From assembly GCA_965240325.2 (NCBI GenBank), contig OZ251254.1:124001-188000 (forward strand): 64,000 bases of DNA, given 5' to 3'. The DNA comes from Rebecca billardiae RCC1528 (Eukaryota; Haptophyta). The translations under genes and the position numbers were made by a program. The notes beneath the pieces were generated by a model. The model saw only the letters and a list, made by a program, of their open reading frames with translations, was not told where the DNA came from and ran no database searches. Positions 35,331 to 50,809 of this stretch are shown in pieces (within the stretch, counting starts at the first letter, position 1; each line of letters opens with the position of its first letter).

Positions 35331-37701
35331 TCAGAGGTGCGCGAACTGCTGCTTGAGCTGCCGCACCAGCTCGTGCGAGTCGTGGTGCTCGGGGAACGCC
35401 GCGAGCGCCTTGTTTACGAGCTCGTGCGCCTCCTGGAAGTCGCCGAGTTTGAACGCCAGCAGCGCGCCGTTGAAGAAGGGCTCGAACATGTACGGCGCGA
35501 GCTCCTGCGTCGTGCCAAAGTTGGCGCGCGCCGCGTCCACGTTGCCCTTGCGCAGCTCGAGCACGCCCTGCGTGCCACGCGCGCGCGCGCGCGCGCGCGG
35601 CGCCGGCCTCTGCTCAGAGGGCGGCAGGCAAGCAAGCGCCTCGGGCGCCGCACGCCGCGCCGCGCCGCCGCCGCGCGCTCGTCCGCCGCGGCCGCGGCCG
35701 CGGCCGCGGCCACGCGCACGCACCAGGTTCGCGTACGACTCGACGTGGTTGGCGTCGACCGAGATCGCAATCTTGAACGCCTGGTACGCCAGCCCGAGGT
35801 CGCCGATGCCGATGGCGACCTGTCCGACGTTGAACCACACGTCCCCCGCCTGCCCGTCCGAGGCGAGGGTGAGGGCGCGCTCGAACGCGGTGAGGCACAG
35901 GTCGTACTGCGAGGCGTAGAAGCAGCACAGGCCGAGGTTGTTCCACACCTACGGCCCACCCAAAGGAGGGGTGCGCGTGCGCGCGGGGGGGGCGGTGGGC
36001 GCGCCGGGGGCGGCGGGGGCGGGGACGGCGGCCGCGCGCGCGAGGGCCGCGCGCGCGCCGAGCGCGCGCCCGCTCCCCGCCGCCGCTCTCGGCGCCCCGC
36101 TCCCGCACGCACGCACCTCCGTCGAGTGCACGCCCAGCTGCAGCAGCCGGCGGTAGAACCGCAGCGCCAGCTCCGGCTGGTCCGTGTAGAAGTGGTGCGC
36201 GGCCAGCGACGCGATCGCCTCGGCGTGCGTCGCGTCGAGCTGCAGCACGCGCTTGTACGCGGACACGGCGCGCGTCGCGTCGTTGAGCGCGTCGCACGTG
36301 CGCGCCTGGCCGACGAGGAGGGCGACCTCGCCGGGGAAGGACTCGGCCGCCTTGGCGTACACCTCGAGCGCGGCGTTGGGCTGGTGGCAGCCCGCCGAGC
36401 GCGCGCACAGTGCGCGCGGGCGGGCGGAGGGGCGGAGGGGCGGCGCGCGCTGAGCGAGCGCGCGCGCGGCCCGCCGCGCCCCGGCCCCCCGCCCGCGCGC
36501 ACCCGCCTGACCGAGGCGCACGCACCGCCCCCCGCCCCGCCCCGCGCGTGCGCCCACCTGGTCGAGGCGCAGGTACACGCGCGCCAGCTCGAGCTGGCAG
36601 AGCACCGTCTCCTGCAGGCCGAGCGCGGACCGAAACTGCTTCTCCGCGTCCCGATACAGCCCGAGCTGGAAGTAGCACTTGCCCAGCCTGCGGGGGAGGG
36701 AGGGCGTGAGCGCGCGCGCGCAGCCGCGCGCCGCACCGCGCGCGCGCCACCCGCGCGCGGGGACAGCCCGCGGCAGCGCCGGCAGGCGCGCGCACGGCGC
36801 ACACACCGCGCGCGCACGGCACGACACGGCGGCCGCGCGCGCAGCCGCGCACCGCTCCTTCCACCACCAGTCGGTGTAGTCGTTGGCGACGGTCGCGTGC
36901 GCGGCGAGCTCGAGCGCCTTCTTCGGGTTGTGGTCGTGGTACCTGCGCGGCGCCGCGCGGCGGCAGCGCGCGCGGACGCGCGCCCACACGTCGCTCGCGC
37001 GAGGCGAGCGCGCCGCATCGCGCCGCATTGCCGCATTGCGCCGCATCGCGCCGCATCGCGCCGCGCGCGCACATGATGTACTCGAAGAGCGCGCGGGCGA
37101 GCGCGGGCCGCTCGGCGTACTTGCGCAGGTCGAGCTTGTCCACCACGATGAACGGCCCGCCGCCCACGCCGCCCATCGCGCTCGCGAGCGACGCGGTGCC
37201 GAGCCGGACGAGGCGGCCGAACGACGTCATCGGGCGCGAGGTGCCGGGGCGCGCGCCGGCCATGGCGGCGGCGACGCCGGCGCTGGTGCCGCCGCGCGAG
37301 GCGGAGGAGCCGGGGCGCGCGCTCCCCGTCCCCGGCCGCGCGAACCCCGTCGTCGGCCGGCCGGACGCGGACGTCGGCCGCACGCTCGCGCTCAGCCCGC
37401 CGCCGGCCGCGCCCGTCATCGGCCGCGAGAGCGACGTGCCCGGCCGGGGCATGGAGGCGGTGGCGTTGTCGTCGAGCAGCACGTCGGCGACGCCCTCCTC
37501 GTCCACCTCCACGTCGTCCACCCAGTTGAGCAGCGTGAGCGCGCGCGTCTTGAGGTACCACGCCGCCTGGTCGTACGGCTGCGCCTCGAGCAGCTGCGAG
37601 CACAGCGCGGCGGTCGCGGCGTAGTCGCGCCGGTTGAAGCGGGTGAGCGCGATGAAGAGCGGGTCCACGCCGGGCGGCACCCGCGGCGGCTCCGCCATCA
37701 T
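35331..37701 (-). CDS. BBS8: BBSome subunit BBS8/TTC8 (six exons)
   Basis: I reconstruct exons at 37701-37073, 36942-36853, 36687-36558, 36380-36117, 35948-35724 and 35567-35331. All five introns are GT-AG, phases agree, and the sum is 1575 nt (524 residues). The N-terminus has the BBS8 signature: DPLF, PYDQAAWYLKTRALT, DEEGVADVLLDDNA, the repeated RPGTS/RPTT stretch and GRLVRLGTASL. Exons 2-6 give TPR repeats with landmark BBS8 motifs: YTDWWWK, YRDAEKQFRSAL, FPGEVALL, HFYTDQPELALRFYRRLLQLGV, NNLGLCCFYA, VGQVAIGIGD and ELRKGN. The BBSome moves membrane proteins in and out of cilia, so the organism should be flagellated. Introns are 99-170 nt-class and extremely GC-rich. Confidence 0.95.
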
Positions 37702-38952
37702 CCCCCGCCCGCGCGCGCCGCCGCACGCGCCGCCACCACACGCCGCGCGGCCCCGCGCTGCTGGGCTTGCTTGGCCCGCGCGTGCAACGGCGCTCTCAAG
37801 GGGCCGCCCGCGCGCACCCGGTCGATCAGTAGGTTTTTTGTTGTTGTTTTCAGCAGGCGCTGCAGCGAATACAGTTTACTAAGAATAAGAGACGCTATAT
37901 CTCTTTGTTGGCCGCGGGGAAGATACGCTAGCGTCAAGGGCCCTTGCTAGCGTATCTTCGATGGCACCCCGGCGCGCGTGAGCTCTGACGGCGCGTAGGA
38001 GGCGCGCGCGAGGGCGGCCGCGGGCGCGATTGATGCCTGGGACCTCAACGACAACTCACATGACGAGACCTTCTCTTCTGATGCCGACAACGGCCCTCCA
38101 GAGGCGACCGCGCTCGACGACGGTCGTGATTTGGACGACTGCGGCGCTGCGCGGCGTGAGGCGGAGGAAAGCGGCGCGGCGCAGGGCTTCGAGCGGGCTG
38201 TGGCGATGGAGCAACTTATCATCGTCAACGCCATCGCCCCGAGTGCCACCGCGCTGCCGCACGCCACTCCAGTTGCGCCAGTGCAAGCTACGCGCGGCCG
38301 CTGCGGCACGAGCCGTGGGCGTGGCCAGCAGCGCGGTGGCCGCGGTGCCTGAGCAGGGCGTTGCAGGTGCGACCAGCGCGCCGCTGCCACCGCGCGCTCG
38401 CCAACGGTTGATGGAGTCGCGAATGCCGTACGTCCCGCCGACTAGCCCGCCCTGTGTGCTGTCGCCATGACCCCTCAGTGCTGTTGGTCGTCCAACGACG
38501 AGCCGCCGACGCCGGGCCGCCGAGCGCGTCACTTAGCGTGTCACTCACTAATCCGGCATCTGGGTCAACCAGGTCCCCTGACTGAGTCAGCTGCGCTGCC
38601 CATCTCAAATGGGCCTCAACGGCGCCGCTGACGTGGCTGTCAGCCAATCAACCATATCACTTATCCAACTGCTAATCAGATGATCAGCATATGGAATAGA
38701 GATGATGAGTTATTGAGCAGACCCTATGCCTTGCCTCACCAGCAGCCTTCGGTGTTTATCGCACCAGAACGTCAGTCGTGGAGCTCTCTGACGTGCGCGG
38801 CGCTTGCTGCCCATTAAGTCAATCATGTTGCTGGGCACCTCCTGGGGCACCTCTGGCTGAAGTCGTAGCCTCTGAGGTCTCGAACATATAGCCGGCGCTA
38901 GCGTACAGGCATTGGCAAGGCTTCGCGCGGGCAATATGTTAGATATAATAAG
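37702..38952. other. intergenic with a possible gene relic
   Basis: BBS8 upstream region, then an inverted repeat (37919-37960, arms gaagatacgctagc) and a stretch around 38030-38470 with protein-like composition on the plus strand (LNDNSHDETFSSDADNG, then ERAVAMEQLIIVNAIAP). The relic appears to need a frame change near 38345. No family recognised. Confidence 0.45.
37988..38470 (+). pseudogene. possible decayed ORF, unknown
   Basis: The plus frame from about 37988 to 38352 reads an acidic then Ala/Arg-rich peptide without an ATG at its beginning. The reading continues plausibly in another frame (VAAVPEQGVAGATSAPLPP...) to 38470. Composition unlike the surrounding random ORFs suggests a former coding segment, perhaps transposon-derived. 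Weak call. Confidence 0.3.
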
Positions 38953-40188
38953 TGTCGAAGGGAATGAAGAGCCCGAAACGACTGAGCTAAATCGGTTGGC
39001 GCGAACCGATTTAGCTCAGTCGTTTCGGGCTCTTCATTCCCTTCGACATAACCGTAAGTCTCCTGTGGGACACCCCGCGAGGGGCTGTAGTCCCGTCCAG
39101 TGTTCTGACGGATTTGTTGTCGAGGTTTTTCTCTCCCCGCCTGGTCTTTCCCAGGTGTTCCACCCTGCGTGCTCGTCTGCTCTGTGGCTTTGTAGAGACT
39201 CCGTCTTTTGTGGGCGGTGAGCCCTTCTTTGCTGCTGTGGCTTTGTGAGGCTCTTTTTGTGTCTTTGTTGTTCACCCGGGCGACTGTACCCGGAGGTTGC
39301 GCGTCGCGGACCGTGCTCGTTTTTTTTTTTTGTCGTCGTCTTTCTTTGTCGGTCATCTTCTTCGTGCTCCCCTCTTTCGTTCGTCTTTTTGCCGACTCCT
39401 CGCTTTTCATTCCCCCCCGGAGCCGCGAGGCTCTCGCGAGGTCGAAAGCGCTTCGCGTGAAAGGCCAAGAGTTGCCCGCGTCGGTCGGTCGCTGGATTCG
39501 AACAGGTGACTTTACGGTTGTGTCGAAGGGAATGAAGAGCCCGAAACGACTGAGCTAAATCGGTTCGCGCGAACCGATTTAGCTCAGTCGTTTCGGGCTC
39601 TTCATTCCCTCGGACATAACCGTAAAGTCACCTGTTCGAATCCAGCGACCGACCGACGCGGGCAACTCTTGGCCTTTCACGCGAAGCGCTTTCGACCTCG
39701 CGAGAGCCTCGCGGCTCCGGGGGGGAATGAAAAGCGAGGAGTCGGCAAAAAGACGAACGAGAAAAAGAGGGGAGCACGAAGAAGATGACCGACAAAGAAA
39801 GACGACGACAAAAAAAAAAAACGAGCACGGTCCGCGACGCGCAATCTCCGGGTACAGTCGCCCGGGTGAACAACAAAGACACAAAAAGAGCCTCACAAAG
39901 CCACAGCAGCAAAGAAGGGCTCACCGCCCACAAAAGACGGAGTCTCTACGAAGCCAGAGAGCAGACGAGCACGCAGGGTGGAACACCTGGGAAAGACCAG
40001 GCGGGGAGAGAAAAACCTCGACAACAAATCCGTCAGAACACTGGACGGGACTACAGCCCCTCGCGGGGTGTCCCACAGGAGACTTACGGTTATGTCCGAG
40101 GGAATGAAGAGCCCGAAACGACTGAGCTAAATCGGTTCGCGCCAACCGATTTAGCTCAGTCGTTTCGGGCTCTTCATTCCCTTCGACA
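38953..40188. mobile_element. two head-to-head copies of an inverted-repeat, tRNA-like element
   Basis: Three near-perfect palindromes of 96 bp (38953-39048, 39521-39616, 40093-40188) alternate with about 475 bp of internal sequence, and the second internal segment is the reverse complement of the first. Each copy (about 39001-39568 and 39569-40140) therefore has terminal inverted repeats of about 57 bp, and the whole is one palindrome of about 1.2 kb. The terminus plus adjoining internal sequence resembles a tRNA: an A-box-like ttagctcagtcg, and about 55 bp on, a B-box-like tgttcgaatcc. Internal ORFs are Lys/Arg- or Cys-rich and not gene-like. Confidence 0.8.
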
Positions 40189-40716
40189 ATAAGTCAGACA
40201 ATTTACTCATCACGCGGCTAGTCTACGACTCCGGGTTTCGTCTTATAGCCGTTCGGTAGCCCGAGCGCCTACAGCAGAGTCGTCTCAGTTTCTTATAGCT
40301 AGGTCCGCCCGCCGCGCTGGCGCGGGGGGCGCAGCCTGGGGGCACAGCCCCCCGCTGAGTCTTTAGGCCCGGCCGGCGAGGCCGAAGAAAACTTTGGGCA
40401 ATTTTGGAGCAAATCTGGCATGATGTTGCATGGATGCTGCGGTGCACTGGGCAGGAGTCAGTCATCAGGAGACTCAGTCGGGACTTGGCCTGTACCGTCG
40501 TAGTCGGGCCGCGCGCCGCGTCCCACGGGCACTGCGCCTCGGGCCCTCGGCGGACCACTCATCGGCCGCGGGCGACGTAGCAGTCCCGGTTTCTTAGTGT
40601 GACTATGCGTATAGCGAACCAACCAATCGCTAGTCTCAGTTTCTAGGCCAGATCTGCAGATAGCAAGCCCCAGTTTCTTAACGTGACAGGTTCTTACTTG
40701 CCCGCGATTGCCTGTA
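40189..40716 (-). mobile_element. second copy of the MITE-like element, truncated
   Basis: Reverse-complement copy of 30176-30730, with one intact end (cttgcccgcgattgcctgta at 40697-40716). The other end is cut where the palindromic tRNA-like element begins, so one element inserted into, or fused with, the other's terminus. Confidence 0.7.
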
Positions 40717-40987
40717 CTACCGGCACCTGACTGAATCAAAAGTGAAAAGGACGAAGATATATACGCTAGCGTCCTTGGACTTTTATTGGACGGTTCCGGC
40801 GGTCGGACGGTCGCCTACGGCACCTGACGCCCAAACCCGAGGCGGGTCCCAAGGTTTTCGAGGTCGCTGAACGCATTTGCCGCTGGGGCCGAGGTCTGAA
40901 AACCAAGCGCGATTGCGCGGCGCGTTATTTTTCGTCGCGATTTTGTGCAGTCGGAAGGACGCTGCTAGTGACGGTATCTTCGGCCAA

Positions 40988-41127
<140 letters not shown>

Positions 41128-41131
41128 ATAT

Positions 41132-41415
41132 TGTCGAAGGAGTTGAAGAGCCCGAAACGACTGAGCTAAATTGGTTCGCGCGAACCGATTTAGCTCAGTC
41201 GTTTCGGGCTCTTCATTCCCTTCGACATAATAACCGTAAGTCTCCTGTGGGACACCCCGCGAGGGGCTGTAGTCCCGTCCAGTGTTCTGACGGATTTGTT
41301 GTCGAGGTTTTTCTCTCCCCGCCTGGTCTCTCCCAGGTGTTCCACCCTGCGTGCTCGTCTGCTCTGCTCTGGCTTCGTAGAGACTCCGTCTTTTGTGGGC
41401 GGTGAGCCCTTCTTG
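41132..41415. mobile_element. third, truncated copy of the tRNA-like palindromic element
   Basis: A palindrome at 41132-41227 followed by about 185 bp of the same internal sequence as 39049-39230, then divergence. Small differences (agttgaag for gaatgaag; an added taa) show it is older than the pair at 38953-40188. Confidence 0.75.
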
Positions 41416-42167
41416 TTTTGTGTGATCGGCTCATGTTTCGTTCATTTCAGAACCATCTCGAATATGCTTCGAGATGCAGCCGCCAGCCATGCTGTCCTGC
41501 TGTATTTTTGGATGAGGTTCAGGTTGATTTTGGATGATTTTGTGCGAGCGCCGCCGCAGCGGTCGCGCCGCCACTGTGTGACTGCGAGTAAAATGTCGTT
41601 GGATTGGAAATTGGAAATCACTGTAGATTGGCGATTCCTTTGACACATATTAGTTTCAGTGCTGCTGCCTCCTGCGCTCGTCTCGCTGATCGGCCGACGA
41701 TGACGATGTCGCCGGATGCACAGACACACGCTCTGGTGTCCATCCGCGTGCCCTCGACGGTCAGTCGGTGTCTCCGTGTCTGGGACTCCGTGGATCCGCG
41801 CGATGAGACCGATGATCGGATGCCCACTCATGGCCCGGCCGTGTTCGTTCCGCGACGGGACTACCGCGGTCCGTGACCGGCCGGGTACGGCTAGACCGAG
41901 TAGACCGGATAAAGAGTGCACTTGCGCATGTTAATCGAGAGTGCCGATCGGACTACGTACACACTCGGTCAACACTGAACACAGCGCACGTTCACCACGT
42001 ACGTCAGCACAGCTCGCACGCCTGCGCACGGGCTGATGACAGCGGCCAGCGGGCCTCGGGCTCGGTGCCTGATGGCATCACTTGGCTGTTGGCAGCGAGG
42101 CCCGTCGTAGTAGACTGAACGTAATAAGTGTAAGGACGGCAGCGGCACGCAGTCGCACGCGACGCAC
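41416..42167. other. intergenic
   Basis: About 750 bp downstream of the F-box/RCC1 gene. No gene or structured repeat seen. Confidence 0.5.
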
Positions 42168-43604
42168 TCACAAGCCTGCGCGCGAGCAGCGCACCCGCCA
42201 CGGGCCGGTTGCTGAGCACGGCCCAAAGCGCATCAGGGACGGCAGCTGCGCCACGCGCTGCGGCGTCGGGAGCGATCCGAGATCGTCGCCCCGCCCCAGC
42301 ACGCCCGAATCGCGTGCGCCGCACGCATGCGCACCGCCATCCGCTGTGACGTACAGGGCGTGCGATCCGCCGAAAGCGCAGTCGAGCACGCGCGCATGCG
42401 CGAGGCCCTCCACCCGTTCGGGCAGCGCGCGATCGTCTCGGTCCCCCAGCCCCAGCTGGCCGTGGTCGTTGTACCCGAACGTGTGCACGCTGCCGTCCGC
42501 GCACACCACCGCGCTGCTGCCTGGGCCGGCGCACACACGCACGGCGCGCACGCCCGCAAGTGCTTCGATGCGTGTGGGCCTCAAGCGAGGGGCGACGTCA
42601 CCATGCGCCGCGTCACCGAGGCCAAGCACGCCATCGCAAGGGCCTCCGAAGGAGTGCACGCCGCCCGCTGCGTCCACCACCAGGCTGTGCCGTCGGCCCG
42701 CGCTCACGTGCACGGCGCGCACGCCCGCGAGCGCGTCGACGCGCCGCGGCGTGCGCTGGTCCAACGTGTCGCCGTGGCCGAGGCGGCCGCGATTGCCGTC
42801 GCCGCACGAGTACACGGCGCCGCACGCCGAGAGCAGCAGCGTGTGACTCCAGCCCGCGGCCACGCCGCCCACGCGCACGCCGTCCAGCGCCGCGATGCGC
42901 TTCGGCTCCAGCGGGTGCCCGTTGTCGTCGTGACCGAGCTGGCCACAGTCGTCGAAGCCGCAGCTGTACGCTGAGCCCGCAGCCGTGAGCGCCAGGCTGT
43001 GGCGCCCACCAGCAGCAACGCCGACGATGAGCTCCGCACCCAGCGCCGCCACCTGCACGAACGCCCGTCGCTCAGCCCTGTCGCCCACGCCCAGCTGGCC
43101 GTGGTCGTTGCCGCCGCACGCGTACACGGCGCCCGCCTCGCTCAGCGCGAGCAGATGGTCACCACCGGCTGCCACTGCACGCACGCGCACCGTCTCCAGC
43201 GAGCCAATGCGCGTCGGCACGCGCACGCGCGTCGGCCTGTTGAGGTCGGGATGGCCCAGCGGTGCGCCGCACGTGAGCACGCCGCCGTCCGCGGCGACAA
43301 AGGCGGAACATTGGCCGGCGCCGACGACGTTCATGTGCGCGTGCGCGAGCTCGATCACGCGCTCGCGCGCGAAAAGCTCCTCCGCCCACGTGCGCGCGCC
43401 CGCCGGGAGGGTCGCCGGCAGCGCGGCCTCATGCCCGCGCACACGCGCGCGCTCGCGCAGCGCGTGCTCGAGCGGCGCGCCGCGGAAGAGGCGCGCGGCG
43501 GCGTTGGCGATAGCGAGGTCACGCACGCTATCGAGGTGGGCGAGGATGCGCGCAATCAGCTCGGGCGGCACGTCAGTGAGCCGCGCCTCGGCGCGCGGCG
43601 GCAT
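42168..43604 (-). CDS. F-box protein with RCC1 beta-propeller
   Basis: 478 residues from an ATG at 43604 (MPPRAEARLTDVP). The frame is open further upstream, but this ATG starts directly before the domain. Residues about 8-45 form an F-box-like motif (LTDVPPELIARILAHLDSVRDLAIANAAARLF), which in this family binds Skp1 in an SCF ubiquitin ligase. The rest is about seven RCC1 repeats with landmark sequences GGNDHGQLGVGD, AAGGRHSLALT, SCGDGNRGRLGHGD, FGYNDHGQLGLGD and GGSHALYV, predicted to fold as a seven-bladed propeller that would recruit a substrate or act on a small GTPase. The two-domain arrangement suggests substrate-receptor work. No intron required. The last 25 residues lose the repeat pattern. 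Confidence 0.85.
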   Translation of the reverse strand: MPPRAEARLTDVPPELIARILAHLDSVRDLAIANAAARLFRGAPLEHALRERARVRGHEAALPATLPAGARTWAEELFARERVIELAHAHMNVVGAGQCSAFVAADGGVLTCGAPLGHPDLNRPTRVRVPTRIGSLETVRVRAVAAGGDHLLALSEAGAVYACGGNDHGQLGVGDRAERRAFVQVAALGAELIVGVAAGGRHSLALTAAGSAYSCGFDDCGQLGHDDNGHPLEPKRIAALDGVRVGGVAAGWSHTLLLSACGAVYSCGDGNRGRLGHGDTLDQRTPRRVDALAGVRAVHVSAGRRHSLVVDAAGGVHSFGGPCDGVLGLGDAAHGDVAPRLRPTRIEALAGVRAVRVCAGPGSSAVVCADGSVHTFGYNDHGQLGLGDRDDRALPERVEGLAHARVLDCAFGGSHALYVTADGGAHACGARDSGVLGRGDDLGSLPTPQRVAQLPSLMRFGPCSATGPWRVRCSRAGL

Positions 43605-45223
43605 CGATCGTCGAGTTAGGATGAGGGCGGGCGAAAGCGTACTGTCTGTGGCCGAGTGGGAGTACTGGCGTGCTCTTGCGTCTGAGGTCATGGGTTCAAA
43701 CCCCCAGTTTCCAGGTCTCTCTTCGGAGAGCGTGCGATGAAGGATGGCGCGGCAACCTGCCACCGTGAGCCTTACGCACGTTAAAACAAATAAACTGTAA
43801 GCGAACGACGGTTGGCGAGCCGCGGTGCCGCGAGCGCCGAGCGGCGGCGGGGCCGGCCCGGGCGGGTGGGTCCGGCCGGGGCGGTCCGGCTGGCTCACGC
43901 ACGGCGCACCTGGCTTGTCCCCTACACCCCTGGCTCGGGGGACGGCTGCCGTGGCGGCGGTGGGTGCGTGCTCGCCGAGCGTCCTAGCGGTCGATTGCGG
44001 GGCGTTCCGTGGCGGCACGCTGGGCGGGGCGGGCCCCAAGACGTAGGGGAACGTCGACAAACCAGCCCGCTGATGTCTCTCGTCGCTCGTCGCCCTTGCG
44101 GTTGGCGCGCGCAACCACTTGCGGGCTTGACCTTGTGCGAGCGGTCACTTCCTGCCAGCCGACTCGACATTTGGGGAGCCTGGGCGCGATGAGATGGCTC
44201 GGGGAGGTGGGGGTATGTATGTGCAATGTATACGTACACGCGCGCTGGACGTCCGACCCCGCACGCCGCCTGAAAGAGGTCACGTTTGGCACGCGCCGCG
44301 CTCTTGCATTTCAAACGCGTTGTGCCGCACGACATTCCAGAGGCACAGATCACTGATCGAACTGCTTTTCTGGTCGCCGATAGCACATATCAGCCTACCC
44401 GACTAGCCCCATGCGTCACGGCCGGGTCTTGAGTGCTACGGCACCACTTGTAGCAGCTTCTTGCACGCTAGGCACTGCCACAAGCGCCGCGAGCCAGCTT
44501 CGTGAGCATTTGAACGCAGACACAAGGTGCCGAGGCAGTCTTCCGGGCGAGGCAATGGCATGGGAGTCAGCGCCTGGTGTTGTACAAGCAAGGTGACGGC
44601 GCGCACACGCGCGACTACGTGCCACAAGGTCTGCGATACCCGCGGGCCGCCACGCTCGCGCGCCCGTCGCTCCTCCAGCCGCCGCTTGGCGACGCAGCCC
44701 GGACTCACCGCGGCACTGGTCGTCGCCGCCCGGACAATGAGGGGGGGGGGGACCTCGTTGACGAAACCCAGGGGTTTAGGAGACAAGCACCTGGGCAGAC
44801 TGGGCTTTGCTCCTCCACTGCTCCAGCCTGGCAGTCCTGCCGATGTTCCGATGCACACCGGTGACCGTCCCCGCGGCGGGCCGGCCGCCAGCGAGCAGCG
44901 TCATCATCCGATATACCGTGAGTACTAGCGCTACCGTATAGCAGCTGCTAGTCCGATCGTCCACCATACGCGCATGCCATGCTCATCGTCGGATATACAG
45001 TAGTGTCCGTGCTGCCACGCACCATTGCCCGTCTGGCACGGCGCCGGGCGCCGCGGGCGCGGAATCAGTCAGTCCGCCCGGCCATCCCGCCGGATCCAGC
45101 CAGCCAGTCGGAGCCCGAGAGGTGCCGCACTGGCACCGCAGGACTCGTCAGTCGGCGCCCGTTCCGCGCACAGGCCACGGTGGCCGTGCGGCTCTCGGCG
45201 CGCGACACCGCCCGAGTGGCTGG
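43605..45223. other. 1.6 kb intergenic
   Basis: Contains the promoter side of the F-box/RCC1 gene and a degenerate tRNA-like stretch (A-box-like 43649-43660, B-box-like 43692-43704). Otherwise only short ORFs. Confidence 0.5.
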
Positions 45224-48770
<3,547 letters not shown>

Positions 48771-49658
48771 CGGGCGTGAGGACACCAACGTGTCTGTCTG
48801 GCTGGTGCGCGCGGGCCTGTAGGGTGGGCTCGTGCGCTCGGTGGGTCGATCTGTCGCCCAAGCGGCGGCCCAGGAGTTTGTTGAGAACGAAGGCAAAGAC
48901 ACAAAGCGTTTGCGGGCGAAGCTCCGAGGGAGAAGGAGGGTGAGGAGGGTTTCCACGGCCTGCCCGCGGGGGCGCAGCTGCGCGGCAGCGGGTGGCGTGA
49001 GCCCCGGATGGGAGGAGTGCGCAGAGGGCCTCTGTGCGAAAACCTTGGCGAACAATAGTGAACGTTCGCCGCGAATGGCCCGATTTTTTTCGGAGTTCTG
49101 CGCGCGACTCGATGCGAATCTTTGCTCGACTTCTCTTATGCGTCAGGCACGTTTACGCTTCGTCGCACGCGCGGCCCCGAGCGCAGCTGCGATCTGCGCA
49201 GGCGAGCGCCTCGAGATTGTGAGCTGGGCCCTGGAGCGAATCGGGCACAAGAACGGCGAACCATCGCAAAACCTGGCGAACATCGAATATGTACGGATGA
49301 CGACGTTCCGAGATGATGATCGACGCATATGACCGACAAGAGTCGACGAGTTGGTTCGGAACGACCTACTGGCCTCATATTGACGCAGCAAGCGAATCGG
49401 CGTTATCTGCCTTCCCCTTTACACGCCTTGCGAATACGCGTCGCGCAGAATGATCTACGGAATGCTGCGTACACAGCGAGAATAGGACGAGCGAACCGAC
49501 GCTTAAACACGCGGCGTCTGGGGACAACGCCGTGAGTACAAAGCGTCAAAGCCCGTCACGATGACGATATAGGGGTACCTTGGGGAGTCGTCGTCGTACC
49601 CAGTCCGGCGTTCTTCCGGACAAGGATGCGGAACGACCGGCGACTAGATGAATGACGA
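48771..49658. other. intergenic
   Basis: 890 bp between the homeobox gene start and the end of the next minus-strand gene. It holds the homeobox promoter. No element recognised. Confidence 0.5.
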
Positions 49659-50076
49659 TCAGTCCATGCCCGGCGGCGCCGCGCCCAGCCAGTCGATGCG
49701 CGCGTCGGGCCAGCGCGTGCGCAGCACCTGCGCGCGGCGGCGCGGCGGGCGGGCGCGGGCGCGGGCGGGCGTGAGCGCGCCGCCAGCCACCCGCCGCGCG
49801 CCCGCGCCGCGCGCCCCCCTCCGCACCTCCTCGAGCGCGCGCGACGAGTCGGCGCCGCCGCCCGCGCCGCCGCCGCCGCCGAGCGCGCCGTCCGCGCCCG
49901 CGCCGAGCGCGGGCGTGAGGCGGAAGGGCGTGAGGTGCCGCCGGCCGTTGGTCGCGGCGCCGTCCAGCCCGTTGTAGTGGTACAGCTGCAGCGCCGCCGC
50001 GCCGCCGCCGCCGCCGCCGCCCTCGGGCGCGTCGGCGGCGGCGCCAGACTCGGCGACGTCCGCGCCCGCCGCCGCC

Positions 50077-50113
<37 letters not shown>

Positions 50114-50396
50114 GCGGCGCGGTGGAGGCGGCGCTGCTGCAGTCGGGCGGCATCTGCGCGCCGCCGCCCTCGCCCTCGCCCAGCACGATCGTCGGCGCCG
50201 CCGGCCGCGCGGCGCACGTCGGCGTGGCCGCGGCGGGGCGCAGGACGAGCGCCGTCGACCCGCCCGCCGCAGCGCCGGTGCCGCCGGTGCCGCCGCCGCC
50301 GCCGCCGCCGAGCGAGCCGGCGGCCTCCGCGTCCCACTCGGCCTGCAGCCGGCGCGCCATCGCCTCGTCGTCCTCGAGCTGGCTGCCCGCGCCGCC

Positions 50397-50427
<31 letters not shown>

Positions 50428-50702
50428 CTCGCGCCGCCGCTCCCGCCGCTCCCGCCGCTCCCGCCGCCGCCGCTCGCGCCGCCGCCCGCGCCGGGCGCGC
50501 CGCTGAGCACCTCCGACAAGGGCCGCCCCGCCAGCAGCGGTGCGCACGCGCGCCAAAAGTCGTCCCAGACGATGACGCCGGTGCCGGGCAGCTCGAGGCG
50601 CGCCTGCAGCCGGCGCAGCCCGTCCGCGCCGCACGCCGCCACCGCCTCCTCCAGCCCGAGCGCGCGCAGCACCGCCGGCAGCTGCGCCGCGCCGATCAGT
50701 GA

Positions 50703-50770
<68 letters not shown>

Positions 50771-50772
50771 CC

Positions 50773-50809
<37 letters not shown>

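Noticed and set aside
38898-40107. Lys/Arg-rich ORFs (about 100-170 residues)
   Set aside because: They read through the palindromic element in both orientations and include its terminal repeats.
43640-43722. possible tRNA gene (tggccgagtggg ... gggttcaaacccc)
   Set aside because: D stem pairs, but the T stem has two mismatches and neither acceptor nor anticodon stem forms; at best a relic.
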